NCBI GenBank assembly: GCA_041695045.1
Contig: JBGFRR010000063.1
Span: forward strand, 23,151 to 87,150
Source of the DNA: JBGFRR01 sp041695045
Lineage (GTDB): Bacteria > Bacteroidota > Ignavibacteria > UBA10030
DNA: 64,000 nucleotides
Direction of reading: 5' to 3'
The notes beneath the pieces were generated by a model that was not told where the DNA came from, ran no database searches, and worked only from the letters and a program-made list of their open reading frames with translations. Position numbers and translations under genes: made by a program. Of this stretch, positions 8,167-17,141 are shown one piece after another (within the stretch, counting starts at the first letter, position 1; every line of letters begins with the position of its first letter).

Positions 8167-9276
8167 TTAGCGGGATGAGAAGGCGTCGAGTTGAGACCGG
8201 TCATTCCCTTCCGGCAACGTTTGGACGCTCTTGAGACGCTCGCTAAACGCACTCAACTGCTTGTCGGCCTTGTCGTAGTTGCTTTTTGCGTTTGAGAGTT
8301 GTGTGCCGAGCGTTTCGAAGATGCCCATGAATTTCTCTAACTCCGTGTTCAACCGCGCGAGGTTCTGGTAGATTTCCTTCGCGCTCCTCTCGATTTGCAA
8401 GCCCTTCAAACCGAGAGCAATGACCCGCAGGTGGGCATAAAAGCTGTTCGGGGAGACCGGCACAACGCGCTTGCTCGCGGCGTAGCCGTAGAGGCCGTTC
8501 TCATGGCCGAACGCATCGTCCTTGATGATAGTCTCGTAATAGATATTTTCGGCCGGAATGTACATCAGCGCGAAATCGAATGTTCCTTCATCCGGCACAA
8601 TGTATTTCTGAGCGATGGCGTCGACATGTTTCTTCACGTCTGCAACGAAGGCACGCTGCGCAACCCTACGCTCCTGGTCGGATTTCGCATCGACCATCTT
8701 CCGAAAATTTTCGAGAGGGAACTTTGAATCCACCGGCACCTTCCCTCCCGCCGTGTTGATCACGGCATCGACGGTTTGGCCGTTCTTGAACGTGAACTGC
8801 ATCTCAAACGCGTTCGCCGGAAGAACTTGCTTCAGCAGGTCTTCGAGCAAGAGTTCGCCAAGCCCACCGCGCAGTTTTGGTGCGCGCAGCATCTCCTCCA
8901 ACTTCGAGACACTCTGGCCAAGCTCTTTGATTTCTTGCGTCGCCTGACCCAGCTCGCCGAGTTTGTTCTGGACATCCTGAATAACCTTCGCCGCAGTATC
9001 CAACCGCGTTCCCACTTGACCGGTTTGATTCGTAACGACCGACAACTGCTGATGCACGGCGTCGCGTGTATCCCTGAGCGCGTCATTGATTGCCGTGATC
9101 GTGTTCGTCAGATTCTGATGAACCTCGGCGCGCATAGCCTCTACTTGCTGCTGGATGAGCAGAGCGAACTGGCTCGGGTCTACCGCGGACGTGCTCTGCT
9201 TGCGCAACAACAGCGCAATGACCGCGGCCTTCAAAACAACGATGAAAACAATCAAGATGATCGTGAGGATATCCAT
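8167..9276 (-). CDS. rmuC: DNA recombination protein RmuC
   Basis: RmuC proteins are membrane-anchored, coiled-coil proteins with a restriction-endonuclease-like core, linked genetically to limiting inversions and recombination at repeats. The 369-residue chain begins with one hydrophobic segment (about residues 3-22). A long heptad-rich region follows to about residue 120, then the conserved core: LRGGLGELLLEDLLKQVLP, VPVDSKFPLENFRKM, FALMYIPAENIYYE and KRVVPVSPNSFYAHLRVIALGLKGLQIE. The gene is complete and ends 58 bases before the AddB-like nuclease start, so the pair may act in the same DNA-end pathway. That link is inference from adjacency only. Confidence 0.93.
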   Translation of the reverse strand: MDILTIILIVFIVVLKAAVIALLLRKQSTSAVDPSQFALLIQQQVEAMRAEVHQNLTNTITAINDALRDTRDAVHQQLSVVTNQTGQVGTRLDTAAKVIQDVQNKLGELGQATQEIKELGQSVSKLEEMLRAPKLRGGLGELLLEDLLKQVLPANAFEMQFTFKNGQTVDAVINTAGGKVPVDSKFPLENFRKMVDAKSDQERRVAQRAFVADVKKHVDAIAQKYIVPDEGTFDFALMYIPAENIYYETIIKDDAFGHENGLYGYAASKRVVPVSPNSFYAHLRVIALGLKGLQIERSAKEIYQNLARLNTELEKFMGIFETLGTQLSNAKSNYDKADKQLSAFSERLKSVQTLPEGNDRSQLDAFSSR

Positions 9277-9418
9277 AGTGTAGTTGAGACAGAAAGATTA
9301 CGGAACGAACATAGGGCGACGGAAAACTGTTTTGTGCTCTCAGAACGCTGCGTGGTTCAAGGGCGCAATCTGTGAATATCAGCGTAATCTGTGGTTATCG
9401 TTTTTCAAGAAAACGAAT

Positions 9419-10447
9419 TCAATCCCGGACACCGTACCGACGTTTGACGGCAGGAATCAAGTACTCCTCGAACGAACGACGGAAATCGTACTTCGGCTTC
9501 CATCCCCACTCCGTGCCGGCGAGCGAGTCGTCAACATCGGCAGGCCAGCTATCGACGATGGCCTGTCGGCGCGGGTCGGGGCGAAATTCGACCTTCATGC
9601 CGGGAAATGCAGGCTTGATGATATCCAAAAAATCTTTCGCCATCACGCTGAACGCGCGAATGTTATAGACAAGCTGCGTGAGGTTCTCCGCCGGAGCCGA
9701 CTCAAGTACGAGCAATGCGTCGATTGCATCGGGCATGGTCATGAAAGGAAGTGTCGCTGTCTCAGGCACGAAGCATTCGTAGGGAATTCCCTGCGCGGCG
9801 TGATGAAGCATCTCCGGACCATAGTCGCTTGTGCCACCTGTCGGAAGCGTCTCGGCGCTGATAAGCCCCGGAAAGCGAAGCGCGCGGAAATCCACCTGAC
9901 CGCCCAACGGCTGAGGATCAATCTGTCGGTAGTATGAGGTGTAATACAACCCCAGTTGTTCACAGTACCGCTTGTTGATGCCGTACATCGTACGGGGATT
10001 CAAGTGCTCGGTTTCTTTCACCTTGCCGGTTTTCATTTTCGCTTCAAGACTCGTAAAACCATAGACGGCAATTGAGCTGGGAAAGAGGAACTTCACCCGT
10101 TCGCCCGTTGCGCGTGCCTGCCGTGTTGCAAGCTCAAGAAGGTTGAGCGTCCCATCGACATTGACCCGATGGCCGAGCACTGGTTCCCGCTCCGCCTTGG
10201 TGGAGAGTATGGCGGCAAGATGATAGATGGTATTGAAATCGTAGAATGCCGCCAAGCGATCGATGAGCACAGTGTCGAGAACATCGCCGACGATTGCCTC
10301 GTGGCACTGCGACCTCAGCGCTTTTTCGATGGGATGAACATCAAGCGCGATAATACGGAGGTCTGAGTTCTTTTGCTTCAGCCGGGAAATCAGGCCGTGG
10401 CCGATTTCTCCGTTTGCGCCGGTGACAAGCACCGCTTTTGTGAACAT
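9419..10447 (-). CDS. tdh: L-threonine 3-dehydrogenase, SDR/epimerase type
   Basis: The protein (342 residues from the ATG at 10447) has an N-terminal NAD-binding motif, VLVTGANGEIGHGL, and the extended-SDR catalytic set, FLPSS-type serine in LFPSSIAVYGF and the YGINKRYCEQLG tyrosine-lysine pair. On sequence alone it is an NAD-dependent epimerase-family protein. Its position immediately upstream of kbl's partner position in the same orientation, and the RFPGLIS and PFMTMPDAI segments typical of the SDR-type threonine dehydrogenases of Bacteroidetes, make L-threonine 3-dehydrogenase the best call. It would oxidise threonine to 2-amino-3-ketobutyrate for Kbl. The longer upstream reading frame was rejected because it begins in repeat-rich sequence. 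A 338-base repeat-filled spacer separates it from kbl. Confidence 0.82.
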   Translation of the reverse strand: MFTKAVLVTGANGEIGHGLISRLKQKNSDLRIIALDVHPIEKALRSQCHEAIVGDVLDTVLIDRLAAFYDFNTIYHLAAILSTKAEREPVLGHRVNVDGTLNLLELATRQARATGERVKFLFPSSIAVYGFTSLEAKMKTGKVKETEHLNPRTMYGINKRYCEQLGLYYTSYYRQIDPQPLGGQVDFRALRFPGLISAETLPTGGTSDYGPEMLHHAAQGIPYECFVPETATLPFMTMPDAIDALLVLESAPAENLTQLVYNIRAFSVMAKDFLDIIKPAFPGMKVEFRPDPRRQAIVDSWPADVDDSLAGTEWGWKPKYDFRRSFEEYLIPAVKRRYGVRD

Positions 10448-10785
10448 AGATTTGTTTGACTGTCCTGAGTGATTGCCACGAGCTTCCTTGCCTGCCGGAG
10501 TTCCATGAACGTAGGCGGGAGGTCGTGGAGAGGAGATATGTACAATCAAGAGCTTTAACCCTCAGTAACATTGAGGGGGTTAAAACCCCTCATTGTCTTC
10601 TACTTTTCGCCCACGAGCTGAAGCTCGTAGCAAGAGCCTCTAAGAGGTTGAAAAAGCCAAAATCGTGGCCCGCGAAAGACGCGAAACACGCTAATATGTT
10701 TTCTTTTCGCGTTGATTCGCGCCTGCCTGCAGCAGGCAGGTGTTTAGCGGGCAATTGAAATCGTTTTTCAACCTGCTAAGCCAAT
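10448..10785. other. Repeat-filled spacer between tdh and kbl
   Basis: I see no gene in this stretch. It holds two adjacent hairpins at about 10556-10597 (CCTCAGTAACATTGAGG and GGGGTTAAAACCCC), a short CGAGCTGAAGCTCG palindrome near 10614-10627, and the terminal-inverted-repeat element 10640-10780. The hairpins may also separate transcription of kbl from tdh, but no clear T-run follows either on the minus strand. Confidence 0.55.
10640..10780. repeat. 141-bp element with GGTTGAAAAA terminal inverted repeats
   Basis: The left end reads CTAAGAGGTTGAAAAA and the right end, reversed, reads CTTAGCAGGTTGAAAAA. Further in, GTGGCCCGCG on the left is matched by a GCCCGC-type sequence on the right. 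The centre contains several CGCGAAA/TTTCGCG words and the palindrome CCTGCCTGC/GCAGGCAGG at 10722-10740. It has no coding capacity and abuts the kbl stop codon. This is a MITE-like or other small palindromic element; only one copy was found in the window. Confidence 0.55.
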
Positions 10786-12000
10786 TTAGATGACTCTCAT
10801 CCGCTTACCAACTTTTCCAAACGCGTTCAGCGCACGGCTGAGATCTTTCCGCGTGTGTGCTGCGGAGATTTGCACCCGAAGCCGCGCCTCACCTTTCGGT
10901 ACAACCGGATACCACAAGCCTTTGACGTAGACGCCGGCCTTCAACAGCCGTGCGCTCATCTCCTGAGCGATCGCGGCCTCACCCAACATAACCGGCACAA
11001 TGGGATGGGTTCCCTCGACGATCCTGAACCCTAACTCGCGAATCGATGTTCGGAAGAAGCGTGTATTCTCATGCAACCGCTTGACAATCGAGCGGTCTTT
11101 CATCAAGAGATCGAACGCCGCACTCGTTGCTGTGACGACTGACGGAGGAAGAGAATTGGAAAACACGTACGTGCGCGCTTTCTGTCGGAGATACTCAATC
11201 AATGCTCTCGACCCGCTGATGTAGCCACCTGCCGCGCCGCCGATGGCCTTGCCGAGCGTACCCACGAGCGCATCGATCTTGCCGAGCACACCCTGTTCCT
11301 CCGCTACGCCGCGCCCGGTTTTCCCCACGACACCAATGCCGTGTGCGTCGTCCACAAACAGCAGCGCGTGGTAACGCTGTGCCAGTTCAACGAGCTTCGC
11401 CAGAGGCGCTTGGTCCCCCTCCATGCTGAATACGCCGTCGGTCGCGATGATCCTCAGACGATAGTCTTTCTTCGAATCCTCTTCCAGCAGTCGCTCGAGA
11501 TGCGCCGCGTCGTTGTGCTCATAGATTCTCTTATCGGTCACTTCCGGTCGGCACAGGCGCTGACCGTCGATGATGCTCGCGTGATTCAGCCGGTCGCTAT
11601 AGATCACATCCCGGTACGATTCCATGCCGAGTTTTTCGTTCGTCAGCGCCTGGAAGAACCCGATGTTGGCCGCAAACGTCGATGAAAAGAGAATCGTGTC
11701 GTCGGTCTTCAGGAATTTTGAAATCTTCTTTTCTAACTCGCGATGAATCGTTTGTGTGCCGCAGAGGAACCGCGCCGAAGCCACGCCGTAGCCATAGCGC
11801 TTGATGCCCGCAATAGCCGCTGCACGAACCTTCGGGTGATTGGACATTCCGAGGTAATTATTGGAGGCCAGCATGACGACCTTTTTGCCGCCGACCTTGA
11901 CAACGCCGTCCTGCGGCGATTGAAGCTCCGTTTCGTACTTGTAAGTTTGCGATCGTTCCAGCCGAGCGAGTTCGGATGAAAGCAGTTCCTTGAAAGTCAT
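10786..12000 (-). CDS. kbl: Glycine C-acetyltransferase (2-amino-3-ketobutyrate CoA ligase)
   Basis: This 404-residue enzyme of the PLP-dependent alpha-oxoamine synthase family is expected to split 2-amino-3-ketobutyrate with CoA into glycine and acetyl-CoA, the second step of threonine degradation. Visible landmarks are SNNYLGMSNHP near the N-terminus, SARFLCGTQTIHRELE, FVDDAHGIGVVGKTGRG in the middle with the cofactor-binding Asp and His, and GTLGKAIGGAAGGYISGS, which contains the Schiff-base lysine. Close relatives (BioF, serine palmitoyltransferase) share the fold; the threonine dehydrogenase downstream in the same orientation favours Kbl. No ribosome-binding site is evident before the ATG, which is common in this group of bacteria. 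Confidence 0.92.
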   Translation of the reverse strand: MTFKELLSSELARLERSQTYKYETELQSPQDGVVKVGGKKVVMLASNNYLGMSNHPKVRAAAIAGIKRYGYGVASARFLCGTQTIHRELEKKISKFLKTDDTILFSSTFAANIGFFQALTNEKLGMESYRDVIYSDRLNHASIIDGQRLCRPEVTDKRIYEHNDAAHLERLLEEDSKKDYRLRIIATDGVFSMEGDQAPLAKLVELAQRYHALLFVDDAHGIGVVGKTGRGVAEEQGVLGKIDALVGTLGKAIGGAAGGYISGSRALIEYLRQKARTYVFSNSLPPSVVTATSAAFDLLMKDRSIVKRLHENTRFFRTSIRELGFRIVEGTHPIVPVMLGEAAIAQEMSARLLKAGVYVKGLWYPVVPKGEARLRVQISAAHTRKDLSRALNAFGKVGKRMRVI

Positions 12001-12061
12001 CGTAGGAAAATTGATTAGGTGGTCAACAAAGGGAAAGAGCGAGTGATGTTCTTGTTATGTC

Positions 12062-13642
12062 TCACGGTGAAGAAAACAAATTGTATCCATTGGAGCTTAT
12101 GATATCTTTCAACTCTGGTAGCTCAGTAAGAAGAAACTCAACATTAGCACTCGAAAGCTCTTTCGGTTCGAGTTTGTGCAAACCCCCACCGTAAATTCGA
12201 CCTTCTCCAACAAGAGATTCAGTAGGGATCTTCTTGAATGCCTGCCAGATTCGTTCGATGAGATCAAACCAGCTTGCTGCTTCACTCCGTTGAGACTTCG
12301 GATAAAGCATGAGATACACATTGGGCGCGATCGCCTTTGAACGGTTAAGAATAAATCTAAACGGATTTAGTCGGTCCGCTGTTTGACGTCCCATATATGA
12401 ACATAAAATTGGAGCAGGTGGTCGAAATTCCTGTGAATACCATGGGGTACGATGGCTACAAATATAATGACGGTGAACTTTTCGATCGACTCCCTCTTCA
12501 TAATACTCCCAGAGTGACGGGTAACGTTGTTTTACTTGAGATTCAGGCAACGAACACGATACGAGGAAAAGTTTTTTCTCCAGAATCGGGTTGCCCTGAG
12601 AATCTGCCTCAATGATATCTTGTTTGACGTAACGCGGACTTGGAAGTATCGGGATAAGAAACTGCGAGGGTAGTTTCAACCGTTGTATTTCTTCATCCGA
12701 CAGAATGAAAAAATCATTAGCTCCAGTTGCTATACCACGCTTGACCTCAAAGAGATCTCCTAAAGTCAACGCGGGTGGTTTTCGCGATTGTTTTTGTAAG
12801 GCTATGCTACTCCATTTGGGCATACTCTTTAACTCACTGATTGGAACCGTTTTGGACCATTGAGGTTTGGCGAGAGAACCAAACGAAAATTCAACTTTGT
12901 CAGTAAGCTGTGGACGTGTTTTCCTAAACCAAACGAGAGACGATGACACCAGGGCATCATTGAATTGAACTGTTGACGCGTTAAAGCGATGAATCCGCAG
13001 CAAAGTGACAGCATTGAGTAAGTATTTCTTTACCTCTCTACCGTACTTGACGTCCATAAATTCGCTTGGAATGAGCCAGCAGGCAAAACCAGCATCCTGA
13101 AGCCACTCGTGTGCGTAAAGAAGAAAGTAACAGTACAATCCTGCTAATCCATTGAGCTTGAATCGAGTAGTTGTTGCTACCAATCTTTGAAGCTTTTGTT
13201 TCTCAGACGTTCGAATATGGTGGTGACGAACGTAGGGAGGATTACAGATAATAAGATTGGGCTTGAGGTCATCTCGATCAGGCAGCTCGAGTTTAAAGAA
13301 ATCTTCAATATGGAGTTGCAGGGGATTGCTCGCCCATAATTCGTGAGCCTTCGCTCCGTAGTGAGCATCAATCTCAATGCCTGTTGCGGATTCGATTTGG
13401 TCAAGAGGAAAAACATTCAGCAGTGCTGAATAAAAGGCACCAGTGCCAAATGCAGGATCCAAGAAGCGAATCTTAAACCCGCGCGGTAAGAGAGTCTGCG
13501 TGGAACGCAGTATCTCTCTGGCCAGCTCAAAGGGAGTCGAGAATTGACCCAGCTTGTTCCTCTCAGCATGAGTCTTCTTCGAATCAAGTTCGCTCTGAAG
13601 ATCGAGACGTTGAGACTCAAGAATATGATCCCACGTGTTCAA
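12062..13642 (-). CDS. Type II N6-adenine DNA methyltransferase
   Basis: The 526-residue protein is a gamma-type N6-adenine methyltransferase. GQFSTP (residues 32-37) is motif X, LDPAFGTGAF (61-70) is the S-adenosylmethionine-binding motif I, and CNPPYV (133-138) is the catalytic motif IV. The C-terminal two thirds would carry target recognition. It would protect host DNA against the endonuclease encoded 4 bases upstream, which is XamI-like. The gene is visibly richer in A and T than its neighbours, and the pair interrupts an otherwise housekeeping strand, which suggests horizontal acquisition. It reads as intact. The recognition sequence cannot be read from the protein; XamI homology of the partner suggests GTCGAC. 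Confidence 0.9.
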   Translation of the reverse strand: MNTWDHILESQRLDLQSELDSKKTHAERNKLGQFSTPFELAREILRSTQTLLPRGFKIRFLDPAFGTGAFYSALLNVFPLDQIESATGIEIDAHYGAKAHELWASNPLQLHIEDFFKLELPDRDDLKPNLIICNPPYVRHHHIRTSEKQKLQRLVATTTRFKLNGLAGLYCYFLLYAHEWLQDAGFACWLIPSEFMDVKYGREVKKYLLNAVTLLRIHRFNASTVQFNDALVSSSLVWFRKTRPQLTDKVEFSFGSLAKPQWSKTVPISELKSMPKWSSIALQKQSRKPPALTLGDLFEVKRGIATGANDFFILSDEEIQRLKLPSQFLIPILPSPRYVKQDIIEADSQGNPILEKKLFLVSCSLPESQVKQRYPSLWEYYEEGVDRKVHRHYICSHRTPWYSQEFRPPAPILCSYMGRQTADRLNPFRFILNRSKAIAPNVYLMLYPKSQRSEAASWFDLIERIWQAFKKIPTESLVGEGRIYGGGLHKLEPKELSSANVEFLLTELPELKDIISSNGYNLFSSP

Positions 13643-13646
13643 TTTC

Positions 13647-14609
13647 TTAGACTCCCAATCTTTTCAGATCATCGATGCGGTGTTCCCAAACCCAGTCTAT
13701 TCCTTCTGCCGCCTCATAGCCAAGGTAGCCACTATCAAAGTAACCGCAGAGAAAAAGAATAAATTGAACACCCTCGCCATACGTTACACGTAATTGTACA
13801 ACTTTTGCAGCTTCTTCCTTTCTTCGTTTATTTGTGTTCGTAAAATCACCAGCAGATTTAGCTTCCACAAGTATCGGTATCGACCCAGGTTTCGCTTTGT
13901 TCGGCATTATGACAACATCTACAGGAATGTTTACTGCGTTAGCGCGATCAGCCTGCTTCACTGGCACGTTAAATCGAAACGAGAACGTTCCATTGGGCAA
14001 TTCATGAATTTTCAAACCATGCCGCGGCGGTATGTTGCGATATCCGCGCTTCTCAAGCCAAGCTTTGATTTTCTTCAATTGTCGCCTTTCTTGAGCATTA
14101 CGAATTATCGGATCAGCAACGGTACCGCAGAGACGGTCTGCAATAATAGTTGCTGCACGACGAACGTCTTGCTTCACAGGTGTTTTTGGAGAGTCTATCC
14201 ACGAAACAATATCTCTATCTGCTAGACGACGGATTACCGTAGCAATCTTTTTCAGATCCGAAACTATAGTTTGAGGTGCCATCTGAGGCGGGATACGCTC
14301 TTCGATCTCCATGCTCTTGACAAGGTTAGATGAGACCCCTGCTAAACCAATGAGGCGATCACGGGCAATCGGTGGCGCCGTCGCCATACGCAATATAGAT
14401 AAAACGCCCGGTTCAGTTCTCAGAATGCTCGGAGAAATGTCAGCCAAGTTTTTGGTTCGCACCAAAGCGGATTCAACTTTCTGAGCTGTTTCCTCTCTCG
14501 TTGCTCGATAGGTTTTCGGAGCAAAACGCAAGAACCACCTGTTGTAATAATCAACCGACTGAGCTATATCAGTCTTCCATTTGTTCGGCTCATCGGAATT
14601 TATTGGCAT
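13647..14609 (-). CDS. XamI-like type II restriction endonuclease
   Basis: The 320-residue protein resembles the XamI restriction endonuclease family, including the N-terminal MPINSDEPNKWKTDIAQSVD and YNRWFLRFAPKTYR segments. A PD-(D/E)XK-like catalytic set is visible as VDVVI with Asp231 followed by ILVEAKS with Glu249 and Lys251. XamI cuts GTCGAC; whether this homologue keeps that specificity is unknown. It is transcribed first, with the methyltransferase 4 bases downstream, and its AT-rich composition matches the methyltransferase. No control (C) protein gene is visible. The start at 14609 lies 23 bases from the DUF1028 stop codon, so transcription may also enter from upstream. Confidence 0.85.
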   Translation of the reverse strand: MPINSDEPNKWKTDIAQSVDYYNRWFLRFAPKTYRATREETAQKVESALVRTKNLADISPSILRTEPGVLSILRMATAPPIARDRLIGLAGVSSNLVKSMEIEERIPPQMAPQTIVSDLKKIATVIRRLADRDIVSWIDSPKTPVKQDVRRAATIIADRLCGTVADPIIRNAQERRQLKKIKAWLEKRGYRNIPPRHGLKIHELPNGTFSFRFNVPVKQADRANAVNIPVDVVIMPNKAKPGSIPILVEAKSAGDFTNTNKRRKEEAAKVVQLRVTYGEGVQFILFLCGYFDSGYLGYEAAEGIDWVWEHRIDDLKRLGV

Positions 14610-14632
14610 CTCAAGTGTGTCCGGTTTTTCAA

Positions 14633-15658
14633 TTACCGTTTTGTTCTACCCTTCCACACGGCGTAGTTCTTTCGAATGTCTTCCAGTACTTCCTTGTCGA
14701 TAAGATGGTCGTTCCGAATGCGTACGTCGTAGTTTTCCCATCCCATGAAATCCTGCAAAGCCTTCTTGGTCATTTCATCGAACTTCCCATTGACCGGTCC
14801 TTCATAAAACACGAATCCTTTATACGCCTTATCGCTCATGATCTGCTGCAGCTCGCTACACATTTTCTCGTCGATGGGAATCAGGTTGTGCGGCTCCGAG
14901 CGAAAGAAATAGAGCTTGTGGAGTTGATACAGCCGCTCCAGCTCCTGTAACGGCTTGGGGTGGTCGTAGATGCTGATGTCGATAAAGTCGTCGGTGGTTC
15001 CATCATAGCCGGCGCCTTTGCGTTTCACAACGAGCGCGGCAGACTGCTCACCGCGTCGGTCTCCGCCCGCTTTACCGCCCGCGACGAGCGCAGCAAGAAG
15101 CTTTTCCGCGAGCGAACCTTTCGTCTGTGTGAAGGTTTGGGCCATCGCTTCGACGGTTTCCTTCCCCACCAGGATATTGCCCTGAGCCGCAAAGTCTCTG
15201 CCGGTGATCAGCGCTCCTTTTCCGCCGAACGACGATGACGTCATCCCACCCGCCCAATCGAAACACTCGGCGCCCGTCCAGCTTGCGGCATTGCCTCTCG
15301 CATCCACGATGCCAACCTGCCGGATATCCCGCGCACTGTCGTTGGCGATCAGAATGCGTAGCGTCTCCTCCGCAGTTGCACCGTTCTTCATCAAGGCAAG
15401 CCCCTTCGAGCCGTACGAGACATTGACGAACGACTGCGTCGCAATCGCTCCGACGCCCACTTCCATCCACGGGACAACGGGCCGGACGTTCGGAAACTTC
15501 GATTGCACCGCAACGCCTACATCTCCATTCTCCAGATCAACAGCAGCAATGGAGAATGTTGCAACTAACGGATCGAGAGAATGCCGGTCGGTGCGTATCA
15601 CCACACCGACGAACACAGCAACAACGACAGCACTGAGGAACATCTGCAAGGCACGCAT
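14633..15658 (-). CDS. Exported DUF1028 protein with a C-terminal peptidoglycan-binding-like extension
   Basis: The mature start is most likely the ATG at 15658, which gives a hydrophobic signal or anchor (MRALQMFLSAVVVAVFVGVV). The DUF1028 domain follows (about residues 28-240), an Ntn-hydrolase-like fold of unknown activity. Its conserved features are ATFSIAAVDLENGDVGVAVQSKFP, GAIATQSFVN, and TGAECFDWAG. The last 100 residues contain RSEPHNLIPIDEKM and a GPVNGKFDEMTKKALQDFMGWEN segment resembling the putative peptidoglycan-binding module often fused to DUF1028. I infer a periplasmic hydrolase; no substrate is known to me for the family. It is divided from rsmB by 119 bases. Confidence 0.82.
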   Translation of the reverse strand: MRALQMFLSAVVVAVFVGVVIRTDRHSLDPLVATFSIAAVDLENGDVGVAVQSKFPNVRPVVPWMEVGVGAIATQSFVNVSYGSKGLALMKNGATAEETLRILIANDSARDIRQVGIVDARGNAASWTGAECFDWAGGMTSSSFGGKGALITGRDFAAQGNILVGKETVEAMAQTFTQTKGSLAEKLLAALVAGGKAGGDRRGEQSAALVVKRKGAGYDGTTDDFIDISIYDHPKPLQELERLYQLHKLYFFRSEPHNLIPIDEKMCSELQQIMSDKAYKGFVFYEGPVNGKFDEMTKKALQDFMGWENYDVRIRNDHLIDKEVLEDIRKNYAVWKGRTKR

Positions 15659-15777
15659 GACACGAGACCCGATGTGATGATGAATTGTGGGGGACCTCAG
15701 AATGACATTGGGGTGGAAACCAGCCGGAATATAGACAGAAAAATCTATGGACACAAAGAGAGGAGCGTTGTGCGGTG

Positions 15778-17139
15778 TTATGCGCCTATCTTCTTGAGCC
15801 GAACGGCGAAGCTCCCATCCATGCCGTGCTTGTGCGGCCATGTTTCGACGTAACCGTCCGGATGGACAAGGTCGGAATGGATGAATTGTTGCGCGGGGTC
15901 AATGTTGAACTCCGGATGAACAGCAAGGAACTCACGCACAAGGTCGATGTTCTCTTCCGGCTCCGTGGTACATGTGCTGTAGACTAACACTCCTCCGGGC
16001 TTGACGAGCGAGGCAGCGTTTTCGAGAATGCTATGCTGGATGCGTGTGAGCGTAGGAAGGTCTTCCGGTTCGCGCTTCCACTTGGCATCCGGCTTTTTCG
16101 CGAGCACGCCAAGACCCGAGCACGGTGCATCGGCCAATACCCTGTCTGCGGGCGGCAGATGGATTTCCGACGCATCGCCGGCGATAAAATGCGCGTTAGC
16201 GATGCCGTGCCGCTGGCATGCAGAGCGCACGAGATTGAGGCGCGTTTCGTACCGGTCCACCGACATAATCTCCCCGATGTTCCGCATTAGCTCGCCGATG
16301 TACGTTGTTTTCCCGCCGGGTGCGGCGCAGAGGTCAAGCACGCGATCGCCGGGCTTAGGGTCGAGCAGCTTCACGGCCAGGCCGGCGCTTTCATCCTGCA
16401 CGCCGAAGAAACCCTGCTGGAACATCTCCGAGTCTCCGATGTTCGCCATGTGCTGAACGCGCACAAAGCAATCGAGATAGGCCGACTTGGTAAAGACAAT
16501 TTGATGTTGCTCCAGCAGATTAAGGAAGTAGGTGAAGTCGATTTTCAGGCGGTTCACGCGAAGCGTGAGGTCGGGGCGGCGGTTATTTGCAGCGAGCAGC
16601 GCACGAGTCTCATCGAAGCCGAAACGCTCCACCCAACGCTTCACAAGCCATGCGGGATGGGATTCCACCACGGCGAGATGCTGAACCGGATCCTCTTGCA
16701 CCTCTGGATACCGAAGGTTTTCGATATTGCGGATGATGTGCCGGAGGACGGCATTGACGAGGTCTGCAACCTTTTGGCCGCGCAGTCGCTTGATGAACTC
16801 GACTGCCTCGTTGACAGCGGCGGAATGCGGTACACGATCGAGGAGAAGAATCTGATACAGCGCAACACGGAGGCAGTTTTTGATGTTGGTTTCTGCCTTC
16901 GTGAAGTTCCCGTGGAAAAAGCCGGTCAGCAGCCAGTCGAGCTTGTTCCGCCACCGGATGACGCCGGTGACGATTTCGGTCATTAGCCCTTTGTCAAGCT
17001 CGTTCATCTCAGCGGAACGGAGCTCGGCGTCCATCATCCGGTCGAGGTACGAATCCGAACGGTCGACCCGGTTGAGGATTTTGACTGCCGTGCCGCGCGG
17101 GCCGGCGTAGAGATTGACGTGTTCGAGTTGTTCTGCCAT
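15778..17139 (-). CDS. rsmB: 16S rRNA (cytosine-967-C5)-methyltransferase
   Basis: RsmB (Sun/Fmu) methylates C967 of 16S rRNA with S-adenosylmethionine. The 453-residue protein has the family's N-terminal NusB-like RNA-binding domain (about residues 15-150). The catalytic domain follows: VLDLCAAPGGKTTYIGELM binds the cofactor, DAPCSGLGVLAKKPDAKW and VYSTCTTEPEEN hold the two cysteines used for C5 methylation. The gene lies 2 bases after the GlmU-like gene and is the last of a probable nagB, glmU-like, rsmB transcript. Nothing unusual is seen. Confidence 0.95.
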   Translation of the reverse strand: MAEQLEHVNLYAGPRGTAVKILNRVDRSDSYLDRMMDAELRSAEMNELDKGLMTEIVTGVIRWRNKLDWLLTGFFHGNFTKAETNIKNCLRVALYQILLLDRVPHSAAVNEAVEFIKRLRGQKVADLVNAVLRHIIRNIENLRYPEVQEDPVQHLAVVESHPAWLVKRWVERFGFDETRALLAANNRRPDLTLRVNRLKIDFTYFLNLLEQHQIVFTKSAYLDCFVRVQHMANIGDSEMFQQGFFGVQDESAGLAVKLLDPKPGDRVLDLCAAPGGKTTYIGELMRNIGEIMSVDRYETRLNLVRSACQRHGIANAHFIAGDASEIHLPPADRVLADAPCSGLGVLAKKPDAKWKREPEDLPTLTRIQHSILENAASLVKPGGVLVYSTCTTEPEENIDLVREFLAVHPEFNIDPAQQFIHSDLVHPDGYVETWPHKHGMDGSFAVRLKKIGA

Positions 17140-17141
17140 CG

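Noticed and set aside
12062..14609. Phage-derived or complete mobile element around the restriction pair
   Set aside because: No integrase, transposase or flanking repeats are visible; only two genes and their AT-richness support transfer.
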